Origin: Peptoniphilaceae bacterium
GTDB lineage: Bacteria > Bacillota > Clostridia > Tissierellales > Peptoniphilaceae
NCBI GenBank assembly: GCA_910589545.1
Contig: CAJUSY010000023.1
Location: forward strand, 282,899-346,898
Length of the DNA stretch: 64,000 nt
Direction of reading: 5' to 3'
Below are positions 53,348 to 61,026 of this stretch, piece after piece; within the stretch, counting starts at the first letter, position 1, and each line of letters starts with the position of its first letter. Under the pieces are notes generated by a model. The model worked only from the letters and a program-made list of their open reading frames with translations. It ran no database searches and was not told the DNA's origin. Position numbers and translations under genes: made by a program.

Positions 53348-54868
53348 ATGTATTCGAAAGTAAACACGTGTTGTTTGGAAGGGTTGAACGGGTATGTCGT
53401 GGAATGCGAATGCGACCTTGCGAATGGTCTGCGTTCGTTTAACATTGTTGGTCTTCCCGACACTTCTATAAAAGAATCCAAGGAAAGAGTGCGCTCAGCG
53501 ATTGAAAACACTGGAATCAGATTTCCTGTGAAACGTATCACGATTAATTTGGCACCTGCAAATTTGAGAAAAGAAGGTTCCCAGCTAGACCTTGCGATTG
53601 CGATGGCTATTTTGCAATCAATGGGAGTTGTGGAAGATTTTTCGGAAAAATGGGCGTTCATTGGAGAATTATCATTGGACGGGAGATTAAATCCTGTTAA
53701 TGGATCGTTGTGCATGGTGCTGTCACTGAAAGATTTGGGATACGAAAGAGTTTACATACCCAAACAAAACGCACAAGAATGCAGCATGGTAAAAGGAATT
53801 GAAAAGGTAGCCGTGGAAAGTTTGGACGAAATAATCAAAATATTAAACGGCGAACAAGAGTTGAAAATTCTGGATGATATTGACATCATGCAGCAAGAAA
53901 TACAATACGACGTCGATTTTTCGGATATAAAAGGACAGAAATTTCTCAAAAGAGCCATGGAAATATCTGCGGCGGGATTTCACAATTTGTTGATGATTGG
54001 GCCACCAGGAAGCGGCAAAACAATGTCTGCAATGAGACTCAGCACGATTTTGCCTGATATGAGCTTCGATGAAATAATGGAAACCACGAAAATTTACTCC
54101 GTAGCAGGATTACTCGGAGAAAAAAACATTGTAACCACAAGACCGTTTCGCTCACCTCACCACACAGCAAGCCAAGTCAGCTTGATAGGTGGTGGACGTG
54201 TGCCAAAACCAGGGGAAATCAGCCTCGCTCACAATGGAGCATTGTTCTTGGACGAACTTCCAGAATTTTCCAAATCGACAATAGAAGTGTTGCGCCAACC
54301 ACTCGAAACGAAAAATATAACCATAACAAGAGTCAACGCGTCCTTGTCATATCCTGCAAATTTCCTATTCGTTGCAGGAATGAATCCGTGTCCGTGTGGA
54401 TACTTCGGCGATCCAAACCACGAATGCACTTGTTCACAAAATCAAATCGCAAACTATCTGAACAAAGTCAGCCGACCTATACTCGATCGAATCGACATTC
54501 ACGTCGAAGTTTCGCCAGTAAAATTGGATGAACTTACAACAGATGAAAAGTGCGACACATCAGAACAAATCAAAAAACGTGTACAAGCAGCGCGAGAAAT
54601 CCAAAAACAACGCTTCGAAAAAGAAAACATCATAACCAACGCACAAATGAACACCCGACAAATTAGAAAATACTGCAAATTAAACGATGAGCTAAACTCC
54701 ATCATACAGTTGGCATTCGATAAATACAAATTCTCCGCCAGATCATTCGACAAAATCCTCAAAATATCACGCACAATCGCGGATTTGGATGGAAAAGAAA
54801 ACATCGAAGCAAAGCATCTAATGGAAGCCATCAGATATAGGACAGTGGATCAGAAATACTGGGGGTAG
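53348..54868 (+). CDS. comM: YifB/ComM-family Mg-chelatase-like AAA+ ATPase
   Basis: This 506-residue helicase-like protein is required in some species for integration of transformed DNA. It has the N-terminal Lon-protease-like fold (GLPDTSIKESKERV, GSQLDLAIAMAIL), Walker A GPPGSGKTMSA near 220, Walker B LFLDELPEF near 300, the ChlI HNGALFLDELPEF core, and the C-terminal Mg_chelatase_C domain. The 3' half (from 54335) is repeated at 56929. The ATG follows AAGGAG. Confidence 0.95.
   Translation: MYSKVNTCCLEGLNGYVVECECDLANGLRSFNIVGLPDTSIKESKERVRSAIENTGIRFPVKRITINLAPANLRKEGSQLDLAIAMAILQSMGVVEDFSEKWAFIGELSLDGRLNPVNGSLCMVLSLKDLGYERVYIPKQNAQECSMVKGIEKVAVESLDEIIKILNGEQELKILDDIDIMQQEIQYDVDFSDIKGQKFLKRAMEISAAGFHNLLMIGPPGSGKTMSAMRLSTILPDMSFDEIMETTKIYSVAGLLGEKNIVTTRPFRSPHHTASQVSLIGGGRVPKPGEISLAHNGALFLDELPEFSKSTIEVLRQPLETKNITITRVNASLSYPANFLFVAGMNPCPCGYFGDPNHECTCSQNQIANYLNKVSRPILDRIDIHVEVSPVKLDELTTDEKCDTSEQIKKRVQAAREIQKQRFEKENIITNAQMNTRQIRKYCKLNDELNSIIQLAFDKYKFSARSFDKILKISRTIADLDGKENIEAKHLMEAIRYRTVDQKYWG
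54335..54868 (+). repeat. comM 3' direct repeat, copy 1
   Basis: This 534-bp segment, from mid-comM to its stop codon, recurs at 56929-57462 with no insertion or deletion and, by hand count, about 29 base differences, of which one alters an amino acid. Both copies end at the same TAG and diverge right after. Confidence 0.95.
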
Positions 54869-54876
54869 TGTGTGCA

Positions 54877-54986
54877 TGCATAAAACAATGCACAAAAAGA
54901 TGCACATGAACAAAATGATACCCAAAAAAAAGCAAAAATGATACCCAAAGATGATATCCAAAATGATACCCAAAATGATGTTCAAA
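54877..54986 (+). repeat. Short direct-repeat array, about 14-16 bp units
   Basis: Four to five units of AAAATGATACCCAA and close variants lie at about 54912, 54934, 54949, 54960 and 54974, preceded by two or three shorter AATGCACAAA-like units (54878-54906). The array starts right behind the comM stop codon. It contains two short open frames of 15-21 codons without ribosome sites. Confidence 0.7.
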
Positions 54987-55036
54987 AACTATGACCTATT
55001 GGATAGTTAGCTATTAAAATAAGCGTATAAATTAAA

Positions 55037-55152
55037 AAGAATCCTAGCTTTTAAATCGCTAGAAACTTAATTTATGTTTACACATTTGATATAATCGTTA
55101 ATTCTCCCCTCTTCTCTTTTATAAAAATAGGATCAACAATATTTTGATAGTA
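55037..55152 (+). repeat. Flanking repeat A upstream of the cassette gene
   Basis: A hairpin-like CCTAGC..GCTAG region and then a stretch with tatgt-ttacacattt, TAATCG, TAA-TCT and CTTCTCTT recur in the same order at 56449-56565. The loop between the stems (TTTTAAATC here) is the reverse complement of the other (GATTTAAAA). The pair flanks the gene at 55252. The interval also carries TGATATAAT (about 55087-55095), a promoter-like element. Confidence 0.65.
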
Positions 55153-55251
55153 TTTAAGCTAGTAAAACATTAAAATATATTTCGTAATATTATATAATAA
55201 AGCTATAATGAAAATAACAATAGTGCTTACAAAAAAATAAGGAGAAAAAAT

Positions 55252-56415
55252 ATGATGGAAATTAAAGTTATTAATAATTTAGATAAGAATGTGAAAAATA
55301 AATTAAAAAAATTTGGTGAAGATGATTCTGATTTAAATTCATTAAATCCTTATGGCTTAGAAAAGGTTGATGATGAAGAAACATGTCCTAATGAAGATAC
55401 ATGTTCTAATGAAGAGACATATCCTAAATTAGATAAAATTATCAAGCAATTTCTTAAATATTATCAAGGTGATGGTGAGGGAGTTTTTTCTTGGGTTAAG
55501 GAGCTTAATAAATTAGCTGAAGATATAGAAGGTGAAAATATTTCATATGATGGCGATTCTGCTAATCAACACTATGGCTTACCAACACATATCAATGGAG
55601 ATTATAAAAATGGATTGATTTATCATTGTCTTTTTAATGCAGGTACAAATGATGTAGATGATAGTTTAAAAACTAATAATTGTTCATTAGAAGAATATTA
55701 TAAAATACCAGAGAAGGATGATGAAAAAGGTCCAAAAGATATTAATGAATTAATCTCTAAAGATGAAGATTTAAAAGATAAGATTAAAAAAGATAAGATT
55801 AAAAAAGATAAGATTAAAAATGTTAGGAATAATATTATAGGTCCAGACTCTTTATTAACAAAAGAGTTGAAAAATGAAAGAAATGGTGCTGAAAGAGGTT
55901 ATTACTGCAAAGAATACTATCAAGAAATTTTAGAGAAAAACAAAGATTTTTATTTTAATCCTGATGTGACTGATGAGGAAATTTCTGAAAAAACTAATAA
56001 TATGGTAAATATAGAGTTGTATCCTCTAAGATCTAAAGATAAAAAAGGAGCTAAATATAAACTTAATAAGTTTTCTTTATTTGGTGCTTATATTATACTT
56101 TACAGAATAGGAAAGTATTTAAATGAAGTTAAAGGAGACCGTAATATTAAAAAGCCTATATTTATATTTAGAAGTTTCTCAGATTGGAAGGATTGTATTA
56201 TAGCTGCTATAAAAAATCAATTCAATTTTGATAAAGACACAGCAAATGAATTGTTCGAATATCTTTATGATAATTTCTTCTTAGAATTTTCAAGCTATCA
56301 ATCTGGTAGTGTTAGTAGTACTAATTTAGTTAAAAAAGTGAGAATTGGTAATGAAAGATTTGATAAAATGACAGCTTGTCTATCAGATTCTGAAAGTGAA
56401 GAAAGTGTTAAATAG
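55252..56415 (+). CDS. Cassette protein of unknown function between comM copies
   Basis: This 387-residue acidic/Lys-rich protein is encoded with much higher A/T third-position bias (gat, aat, tta) than its neighbours. No sure family. Visible parts are a repeat-like NEDTC/NEETY segment near 45-60, a DKIKK tandem repeat near 178-190, and then a more ordered C-terminal part with NIELYPLRSKDKK, FGAYIILYRIGKYL and KKPIFIFRSFSDWKD. The latter resembles strand-helix alternation of a nucleotide- or nucleic-acid-handling fold, but this is a guess. AAGGAG site before ATG. Probable transferred cargo, perhaps defence. Confidence 0.75.
   Translation: MMEIKVINNLDKNVKNKLKKFGEDDSDLNSLNPYGLEKVDDEETCPNEDTCSNEETYPKLDKIIKQFLKYYQGDGEGVFSWVKELNKLAEDIEGENISYDGDSANQHYGLPTHINGDYKNGLIYHCLFNAGTNDVDDSLKTNNCSLEEYYKIPEKDDEKGPKDINELISKDEDLKDKIKKDKIKKDKIKNVRNNIIGPDSLLTKELKNERNGAERGYYCKEYYQEILEKNKDFYFNPDVTDEEISEKTNNMVNIELYPLRSKDKKGAKYKLNKFSLFGAYIILYRIGKYLNEVKGDRNIKKPIFIFRSFSDWKDCIIAAIKNQFNFDKDTANELFEYLYDNFFLEFSSYQSGSVSSTNLVKKVRIGNERFDKMTACLSDSESEESVK
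55772..55818 (+). repeat. 15-bp coding microrepeat (DKIKK)
   Basis: Three tandem copies of GATAAGATTAAAAAA encode DKIKK DKIKK DKIKN. In-frame change in copy number is possible. Confidence 0.85.
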
Positions 56416-56448
56416 TCAATTAAATATATGACTTTTAATTAGAAACCA

Positions 56449-56565
56449 AGTTAAGATCCTAGCGATTTAAAAGCTAGGGTCTTTTTTTATGTCCACACAC
56501 TTATTTTAATCGCTAACTCTACCGTCCTTCTCTTTGCTAAAAATGGGCACAATGGATCTTATAGT
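56449..56565 (+). repeat. Flanking repeat B with terminator
   Basis: GATCCTAGC pairs with GCTAGGGTC around GATTTAAAA, followed by seven T (56452-56487): the terminator of the cassette gene. The sequence after it matches repeat A at 55037-55152 in the same orientation, with point differences. Confidence 0.7.
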
Positions 56566-56928
56566 TTATATAGATATATAGGATAAACAAGGCTTCTCTG
56601 TAAGCACATAATTTAATATAAAGTTCTTTGATTATAGGTATAATTTTTTACAAATAGGATTTGCATTTGTTGTTTGTTTTTATATATAAGACATTAGGAG
56701 AATGATTAAATGTAGAAAAATAGATAGAAAATAAATATGGTCACTTTTAAGTTATAAGAAAAATTATTGAAAATATTAAGAAAATGAAGTATGAACGGGT
56801 TTAAGTTATCATTTTATTAAGAAAAAGATGAGGAATGAAAAAAATGAACAGAAATAAGGTCAAGTTTAAGTTTTAAGTGTTTGGGGTTATTTATAAGAAT
56901 AAGGACAAGTTAAAGTTTTGTTTGGACA
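56566..56928 (+). other. Degenerate spacer with imperfect repeats
   Basis: No gene is seen. A ribosome site followed by an 11-codon frame (ATG at about 56703, TAA after RKIDRK) looks like a truncated gene start. Three imperfect copies of a 20-22 bp unit, roughly AATAAGGTCAAGTTTAAGTTTT, lie at about 56735, 56857 and 56900. The tract looks like decayed cassette DNA. Confidence 0.55.
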
Positions 56929-57462
56929 AACGCGTCCTTGTCATATCCTGCAAATTTCCTATTTGTTGCAGGGATGAATCCGTGTCCATGCGGCTACTTC
57001 GGAGACCCAAACCACGAATGCACATGCTCCCAAAATCAAATCGCAAACTACCTCAACAAAGTCAGCCGCCCAATACTCGACAGAATAGACATACACGTCG
57101 AAGTTTCGCCAGTAAAATTAGACGAACTCACAACAGATGAAAAGTGCGACACATCAGAACAAATCAAAAAACGCGTACAAGCTGCACGAGAAATCCAAAA
57201 ACAACGCTTCGAAAAAGAAAACATCACAACCAACGCACAAATGAACACCCGACAAATTAGAAAATACTGCAAATTAAACGATGAGCTAAACTCCATCATA
57301 CAATTGGCATTCGACAAATACAAATTCTCCGCCAGATCATTCGACAAAATCCTCAAAATATCACGCACAATCGCTGATTTGGACGGAAAAGAAAACATCG
57401 AAGCAAAGCATCTAATGGAAGCCATCAGATATAGGACAGTGGATCAGAAATACTGGGGGTAG
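56929..57462 (+). pseudogene. Truncated comM copy (3' 534 bp), direct repeat copy 2
   Basis: Its 174-codon frame matches the ComM C-terminus from LSYPANFLFVAG to the stop with one replacement (ENIITN to ENITTN). It lacks the Lon-like and P-loop parts and any proper ribosome site, so it is not functional alone. About 29 silent-type differences cluster in the first 240 bp, so it probably derives from another strain's comM allele. The GNAT gene behind it is likely comM's original neighbour. Confidence 0.92.
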
Positions 57463-57483
57463 ACATGATGAAAAGGAGAGAAG

Positions 57484-58026
57484 ATGAAAATACAATTAGA
57501 GAGATTTGATGATAAGCACAAGGAAAAGATATGGAGAGATGGATTTTGCGAAGAATCACCCGAATGGAACAAGTTCAACGGACCGTATTTTGAAGATTAT
57601 GTTCATTATGAAAGCTTAGAGTCATTTGAAAAATCTGGTATTTGGAAATATCTTCAACAACCCAATTGCAGAGCTATATTAGTAGATAGTGTTGTCGTTG
57701 GTATGGTCTCTCAAAATTGGGTTGATGAGAAAACTAGATGGATGGAGATAGGGATTGTGATTTACGACGAAAATTACTGGAACAAATCCATAGGAACAAA
57801 AGCCCTCAAATTGTGGACAAGCGAAGTGTTCAATGATAATCCACAAATCGAACATCTAGGACTGACTACTTTTAGCGGCAATCCACGAATGATGAAGGCT
57901 GCAGAAAAAATCGGATTCATACAAGAGGCAAGAATCAGGAAAGTTCGATATCGGAACGGCACATATTACGACAGTATGAAATACGGTGTTACACGTGAAG
58001 AGTGGGAAAAATTATCTCAGAAATGA
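57484..58026 (+). CDS. GNAT acetyltransferase (RimJ/RimL-like)
   Basis: This 180-residue GNAT domain has QNWVDEKTRWMEIGIVIYD, the acetyl-CoA loop as NKSIGTKALKLWTSEV (Q/RxxGxG/A variant) and the end AAEKIGFIQEARIRKVRY, matching the RimJ/RimL protein-acetyltransferase branch. AAAGGAG precedes the ATG. Lies between the comM fragment and the PLD operon. Confidence 0.9.
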   Translation: MKIQLERFDDKHKEKIWRDGFCEESPEWNKFNGPYFEDYVHYESLESFEKSGIWKYLQQPNCRAILVDSVVVGMVSQNWVDEKTRWMEIGIVIYDENYWNKSIGTKALKLWTSEVFNDNPQIEHLGLTTFSGNPRMMKAAEKIGFIQEARIRKVRYRNGTYYDSMKYGVTREEWEKLSQK

Positions 58027-58081
58027 AAATATCTTGTTAATTCAAAAATTTAACTCAAAAAAATAATCAATAAACACAAAG

Positions 58082-58132
58082 ATCTTCCGAACTCTTATTG
58101 GTTTGCCAATAATAATGTTGGAAGATTTTTTT
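58082..58132 (+). terminator. Terminator of the GNAT gene
   Basis: ATCTTCCGAAC pairs with GTTGGAAGAT with an inner TTATTGG/CCAATAA stem; six T follow. Confidence 0.88.
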
Positions 58133-58153
58133 AACGAAAAAGTCTAAAAATGG

Positions 58154-58214
58154 TTGATTAATATTAGAATAGGGCTATAATTAGTCTAACAATAGTCGTG
58201 TTTTTTTAGACTAA
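58154..58214 (+). promoter_or_regulatory. Promoter and inverted-repeat operator of the PLD-ATPase operon
   Basis: TTGATT (58154-58159), 16 bases, TATAAT (58176-58181). A perfect 9-bp inverted repeat TTAGTCTAA (58181-58189) and TTAGACTAA (58206-58214) covers the start site, and a further half-site AGTCTAA lies at 58141-58147. The layout suggests a dimeric repressor, perhaps the resolvase-like protein of the same operon. Confidence 0.8.
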
Positions 58215-58230
58215 CAAATTGGAGGCATTT

Positions 58231-60330
58231 ATGAATCAATTAAACATATTTGATACTGGCACAAATATTGAAAAGTTGAAAATTATTGATGGAAATGGTA
58301 AAAAAGCTGAAGCAGGTACGAAGCACAAGATATATCATGTTGAGCTCAAAGACATTAGCTATAAAGATGTGGACGACCTGTTTTTCGGATTCAATGAAAT
58401 CAGGGCTATTACTTTTTCTTATGATATCAAATTTGTAAATAAAATTATGAAGATGTTTGACTATGGAGAAATTATCCTAGGCGGAAGGTTTATGACCAGA
58501 AGAGACAGCGAACTTCATGAGATTACAGCAGAAGCGCATTTACTCGCAGAAAACATGATATTGTCAGAAATGGCAGCTGATGCAGTAAGAGGAGAGAAAG
58601 ATTTGGTTCAGATGATGGGAGATGGAGCTTTACTCATAAGATCCCCTAAGTATGTAATAGATCACAGAAAAATCTACCTTCTTAAATCTGATGATGGAAG
58701 GACGAGAGTAATCAAAGGCTCTGCTAATATGACAAGAAGAGCCTGGTCGGGCGATCAGCTGGAAGCTTATGAGGTGGATGACACTTTTGAAGCATACGAA
58801 GCTTATGCACAAGATTTTGAAACAGCTTGGAGACTATCAGATGATATACCAGAAGATGTGGTAGCATCGAAAAAGACCGATAATCCAGAAAAAGATATTC
58901 CTATAATCAAACAAGCACTGAAAACACAAAAAACCATCGTCCTAGAACAACCCAAAAATAGTGGAGAAGTTTACGAAAAAATCAAATACACTATCGATGC
59001 GGACAAGATTATGGAGAAGAACAAAGAACTTGTACGAAATTTAAATACAAATTTGAAAAATGGATACATTGAAATACTTCCGAATATTATTAATAAAATC
59101 AGCGTCAACGCAAAAAGACTCCAAAGAAAAAAAATAGATGTCAAAGAAATACAAAAAGATTATCCGAAATTAACCTTCAACTTCGACACTAAAGAAGCTT
59201 TTTTGGATGGAGAATCACTAGATTTAAATCCCGAAAAAGAAGATGTTAAAAATGATATCGACTTATTATTTGAAGCTTTTGATAATTACAAGAAAGATTT
59301 CGTTGGAGATGTGGACAAAGTTAGAGATTCCCATTACAAGCTTTTAAACATTTTGTTTTCTTCTCCATTTCACGCAAAAATAAGGTGCATAGCAGACATA
59401 AAAAACATCCCGACATCGAGCTTGCCATTATATACATTATTAGCATCCAAAGGTTCCAACACAGGTAAAAGTTTTATGACAGAATTTATTCTGAAATTGA
59501 TGACCAATAAACAGCTAAAAGCATTCTCTGTTAAAACAGCACCCACAAAAGACATCGATGCCATGCTTGAGATTTACAAGGGAGTTCCGATTTTTATTGA
59601 TGAAATAGATGGATCATATTACGCAAGGCTTAAAGAAAAAATCAAAAATAGTCACCAATGCGAAATCATCCAAAGAGAAGAACAACCATTGATTATATTT
59701 GCAAGTAATAGCGTGAGCGATCCAGAAGAACCAGAGAGAAAAAGAATGCCATTTTTGAGATATAATGCTGGACTTAGAACTGACATAGACCCACTATCAT
59801 ACGATGGAATTAGTAAAAACATGAAAATCAAAGCGACAAACGCCTTATACAGAGAATATCTTAGAAGGATGATTACAGAAGTGGACAAGCTTATCGACTA
59901 CATGATTAAATCAAATGATATCGCCGATGATTACTATCCTGACATGATGCAAATCTCATCCAAAACTTTAATCGATATATTCAAGGAATTTGGCTACGAT
60001 CTTCCAGATTATGCAAGAGAACTCAATTGGAATGATGATTTTTCATATCATGCAAAATACATCTCCAAAGATGCCATAGAAGGAATTAGGAAACTATGGG
60101 AAAATGAACCCAAATGCTTTATAATTAAAACAAATGTTATAATGATAACATCAGGAACTGACAAAGGGTCTAGAAAAATACTCGAAAGCTGGGCAAATTC
60201 TCTTCCTGTTGAATTTGAAGCGAAGTATTCAGACAAGAAAGATATGTCCCAAATTACAGTGAATAGATTGGAACTTGAAAAAGCATTGGGTTTTAGATTC
60301 AATAAGTTGGTCAAGCTTTTTAGGAGGTAG
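58231..60330 (+). CDS. Phospholipase D-type nuclease fused to a P-loop ATPase
   Basis: This 699-residue protein has an N-terminal single-motif PLD domain with His145, Lys147 (DHRKIYLLK) and the GSAN motif at 163-166, as in BfiI/NgoFVII-type nucleases. A linker and coiled part (about 210-370) follow. The ATPase core has a shortened Walker A KGSNTGKS (407-414), Walker B IFIDEIDG (454-461) and a sensor-1-like Asn (ASNS, 491-494). The P-loop lacks one residue against GxxxxGKS. ATG 58231 follows GGAGG; an upstream in-frame start at 58219 lies before it. Likely a DNA-acting nuclease with a motor, as in phage-defence or plasmid systems. No named system recognised. Confidence 0.85.
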   Translation: MNQLNIFDTGTNIEKLKIIDGNGKKAEAGTKHKIYHVELKDISYKDVDDLFFGFNEIRAITFSYDIKFVNKIMKMFDYGEIILGGRFMTRRDSELHEITAEAHLLAENMILSEMAADAVRGEKDLVQMMGDGALLIRSPKYVIDHRKIYLLKSDDGRTRVIKGSANMTRRAWSGDQLEAYEVDDTFEAYEAYAQDFETAWRLSDDIPEDVVASKKTDNPEKDIPIIKQALKTQKTIVLEQPKNSGEVYEKIKYTIDADKIMEKNKELVRNLNTNLKNGYIEILPNIINKISVNAKRLQRKKIDVKEIQKDYPKLTFNFDTKEAFLDGESLDLNPEKEDVKNDIDLLFEAFDNYKKDFVGDVDKVRDSHYKLLNILFSSPFHAKIRCIADIKNIPTSSLPLYTLLASKGSNTGKSFMTEFILKLMTNKQLKAFSVKTAPTKDIDAMLEIYKGVPIFIDEIDGSYYARLKEKIKNSHQCEIIQREEQPLIIFASNSVSDPEEPERKRMPFLRYNAGLRTDIDPLSYDGISKNMKIKATNALYREYLRRMITEVDKLIDYMIKSNDIADDYYPDMMQISSKTLIDIFKEFGYDLPDYARELNWNDDFSYHAKYISKDAIEGIRKLWENEPKCFIIKTNVIMITSGTDKGSRKILESWANSLPVEFEAKYSDKKDMSQITVNRLELEKALGFRFNKLVKLFRR

Positions 60331-60335
60331 TAGAG

Positions 60336-60923
60336 GTGATATTGTACATTTACACCAAAACAACAGAAGATATTTCTATTTTTGAAGATATCATGGAAAT
60401 TATCCACAAAAAAGATTCAGACATATGTGTAAGTGTCGAACACATGAGAAGCTTTCAAGAATTAGACAAGATAAAAAACGAGATGATAGATGATGATATT
60501 TTAATTATCGGAAGCTTAAAATCCCTTGGAATAAATGAAAAAGACATCGCCAATTCTCTTAAATATTTCATTGAAAATGGGAAATGTCTCGTTATTTCTA
60601 ATATAGAATCCACCTATAAATACGGCGTATCTCAGCCGATGAATAGAGCTATTCTAAGCACAATATTAGATTCTGTTCTCTTAAACAACAAAAACATTAT
60701 CGAACTTCCTAGAAATAGGAAAAACAACTCAGGAAGAAATAAAATTGATTTTCCAAATAATTGGGAAGAATTGTATGAAAATTGGGAAAATAATAACATT
60801 TCTTCAAAGGAATTCTTGGATAAATCTGGATTAAAAAAAGCCACGTTTTATAATATGATTACTGAATACAAAGAAATCCTGAAAGCTAATGAAGCTTTTG
60901 TAAAAAAATATAGATTAGGATAG
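60336..60923 (+). CDS. Resolvase-like protein with lost catalytic residues
   Basis: This 195-residue protein starts at GTG 60336, with AGGAGGT 7 bases upstream overlapping the PLD-ATPase stop. Its frame follows serine resolvases: the N-terminal strand YIYTKTTED stands where YxRVSTxxQ holds the catalytic Ser. DDDILIIGSLKSLGIN stands where LxxxLDRLGR holds the catalytic Arg pair, lost here. The C-terminal part GRNKIDFPNNWEELYENW, then ISSKEFLDKSGLKKATFYNM, is the resolvase helix-turn-helix. So it likely binds DNA but does not recombine. Operon partner or regulator. Confidence 0.85.
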   Translation: MILYIYTKTTEDISIFEDIMEIIHKKDSDICVSVEHMRSFQELDKIKNEMIDDDILIIGSLKSLGINEKDIANSLKYFIENGKCLVISNIESTYKYGVSQPMNRAILSTILDSVLLNNKNIIELPRNRKNNSGRNKIDFPNNWEELYENWENNNISSKEFLDKSGLKKATFYNMITEYKEILKANEAFVKKYRLG

Positions 60924-60984
60924 GATTCGAAAATGGCACGATTATTGAGACGATAGTTAGCGAAAAACAATCAATAACCAACCA

Positions 60985-61014
60985 AAAAATCTCCCGAAAC
61001 ACTCGGGAGATTTT
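60985..61014 (+). terminator. Bidirectional terminator after the PLD-ATPase operon
   Basis: AAAATCTCCCGA pairs with TCGGGAGATTTT around AACAC. Both flanks are A/T-rich, so it can serve the converging dehydrogenase gene too. Confidence 0.88.
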
Positions 61015-61026
61015 CACATTACATCA

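Noticed and set aside
53089..53715. Minus-strand frame of 208 codons over the GST-comM gap
   Set aside because: It covers the 5' end of comM and a clear terminator, without a start site.
54877..54986. CRISPR array behind comM
   Set aside because: Units are only about 14-16 bp, imperfect and nearly without spacers; no cas genes are near.
56938..57462. Independent short comM-like gene
   Set aside because: It begins mid-domain with no ribosome site and lacks the ATPase loop, so it is called a remnant.
60336..60923. Active serine resolvase or IS607-type transposase
   Set aside because: The catalytic Ser and the conserved Arg pair are not at their places; no att or IS ends are visible.
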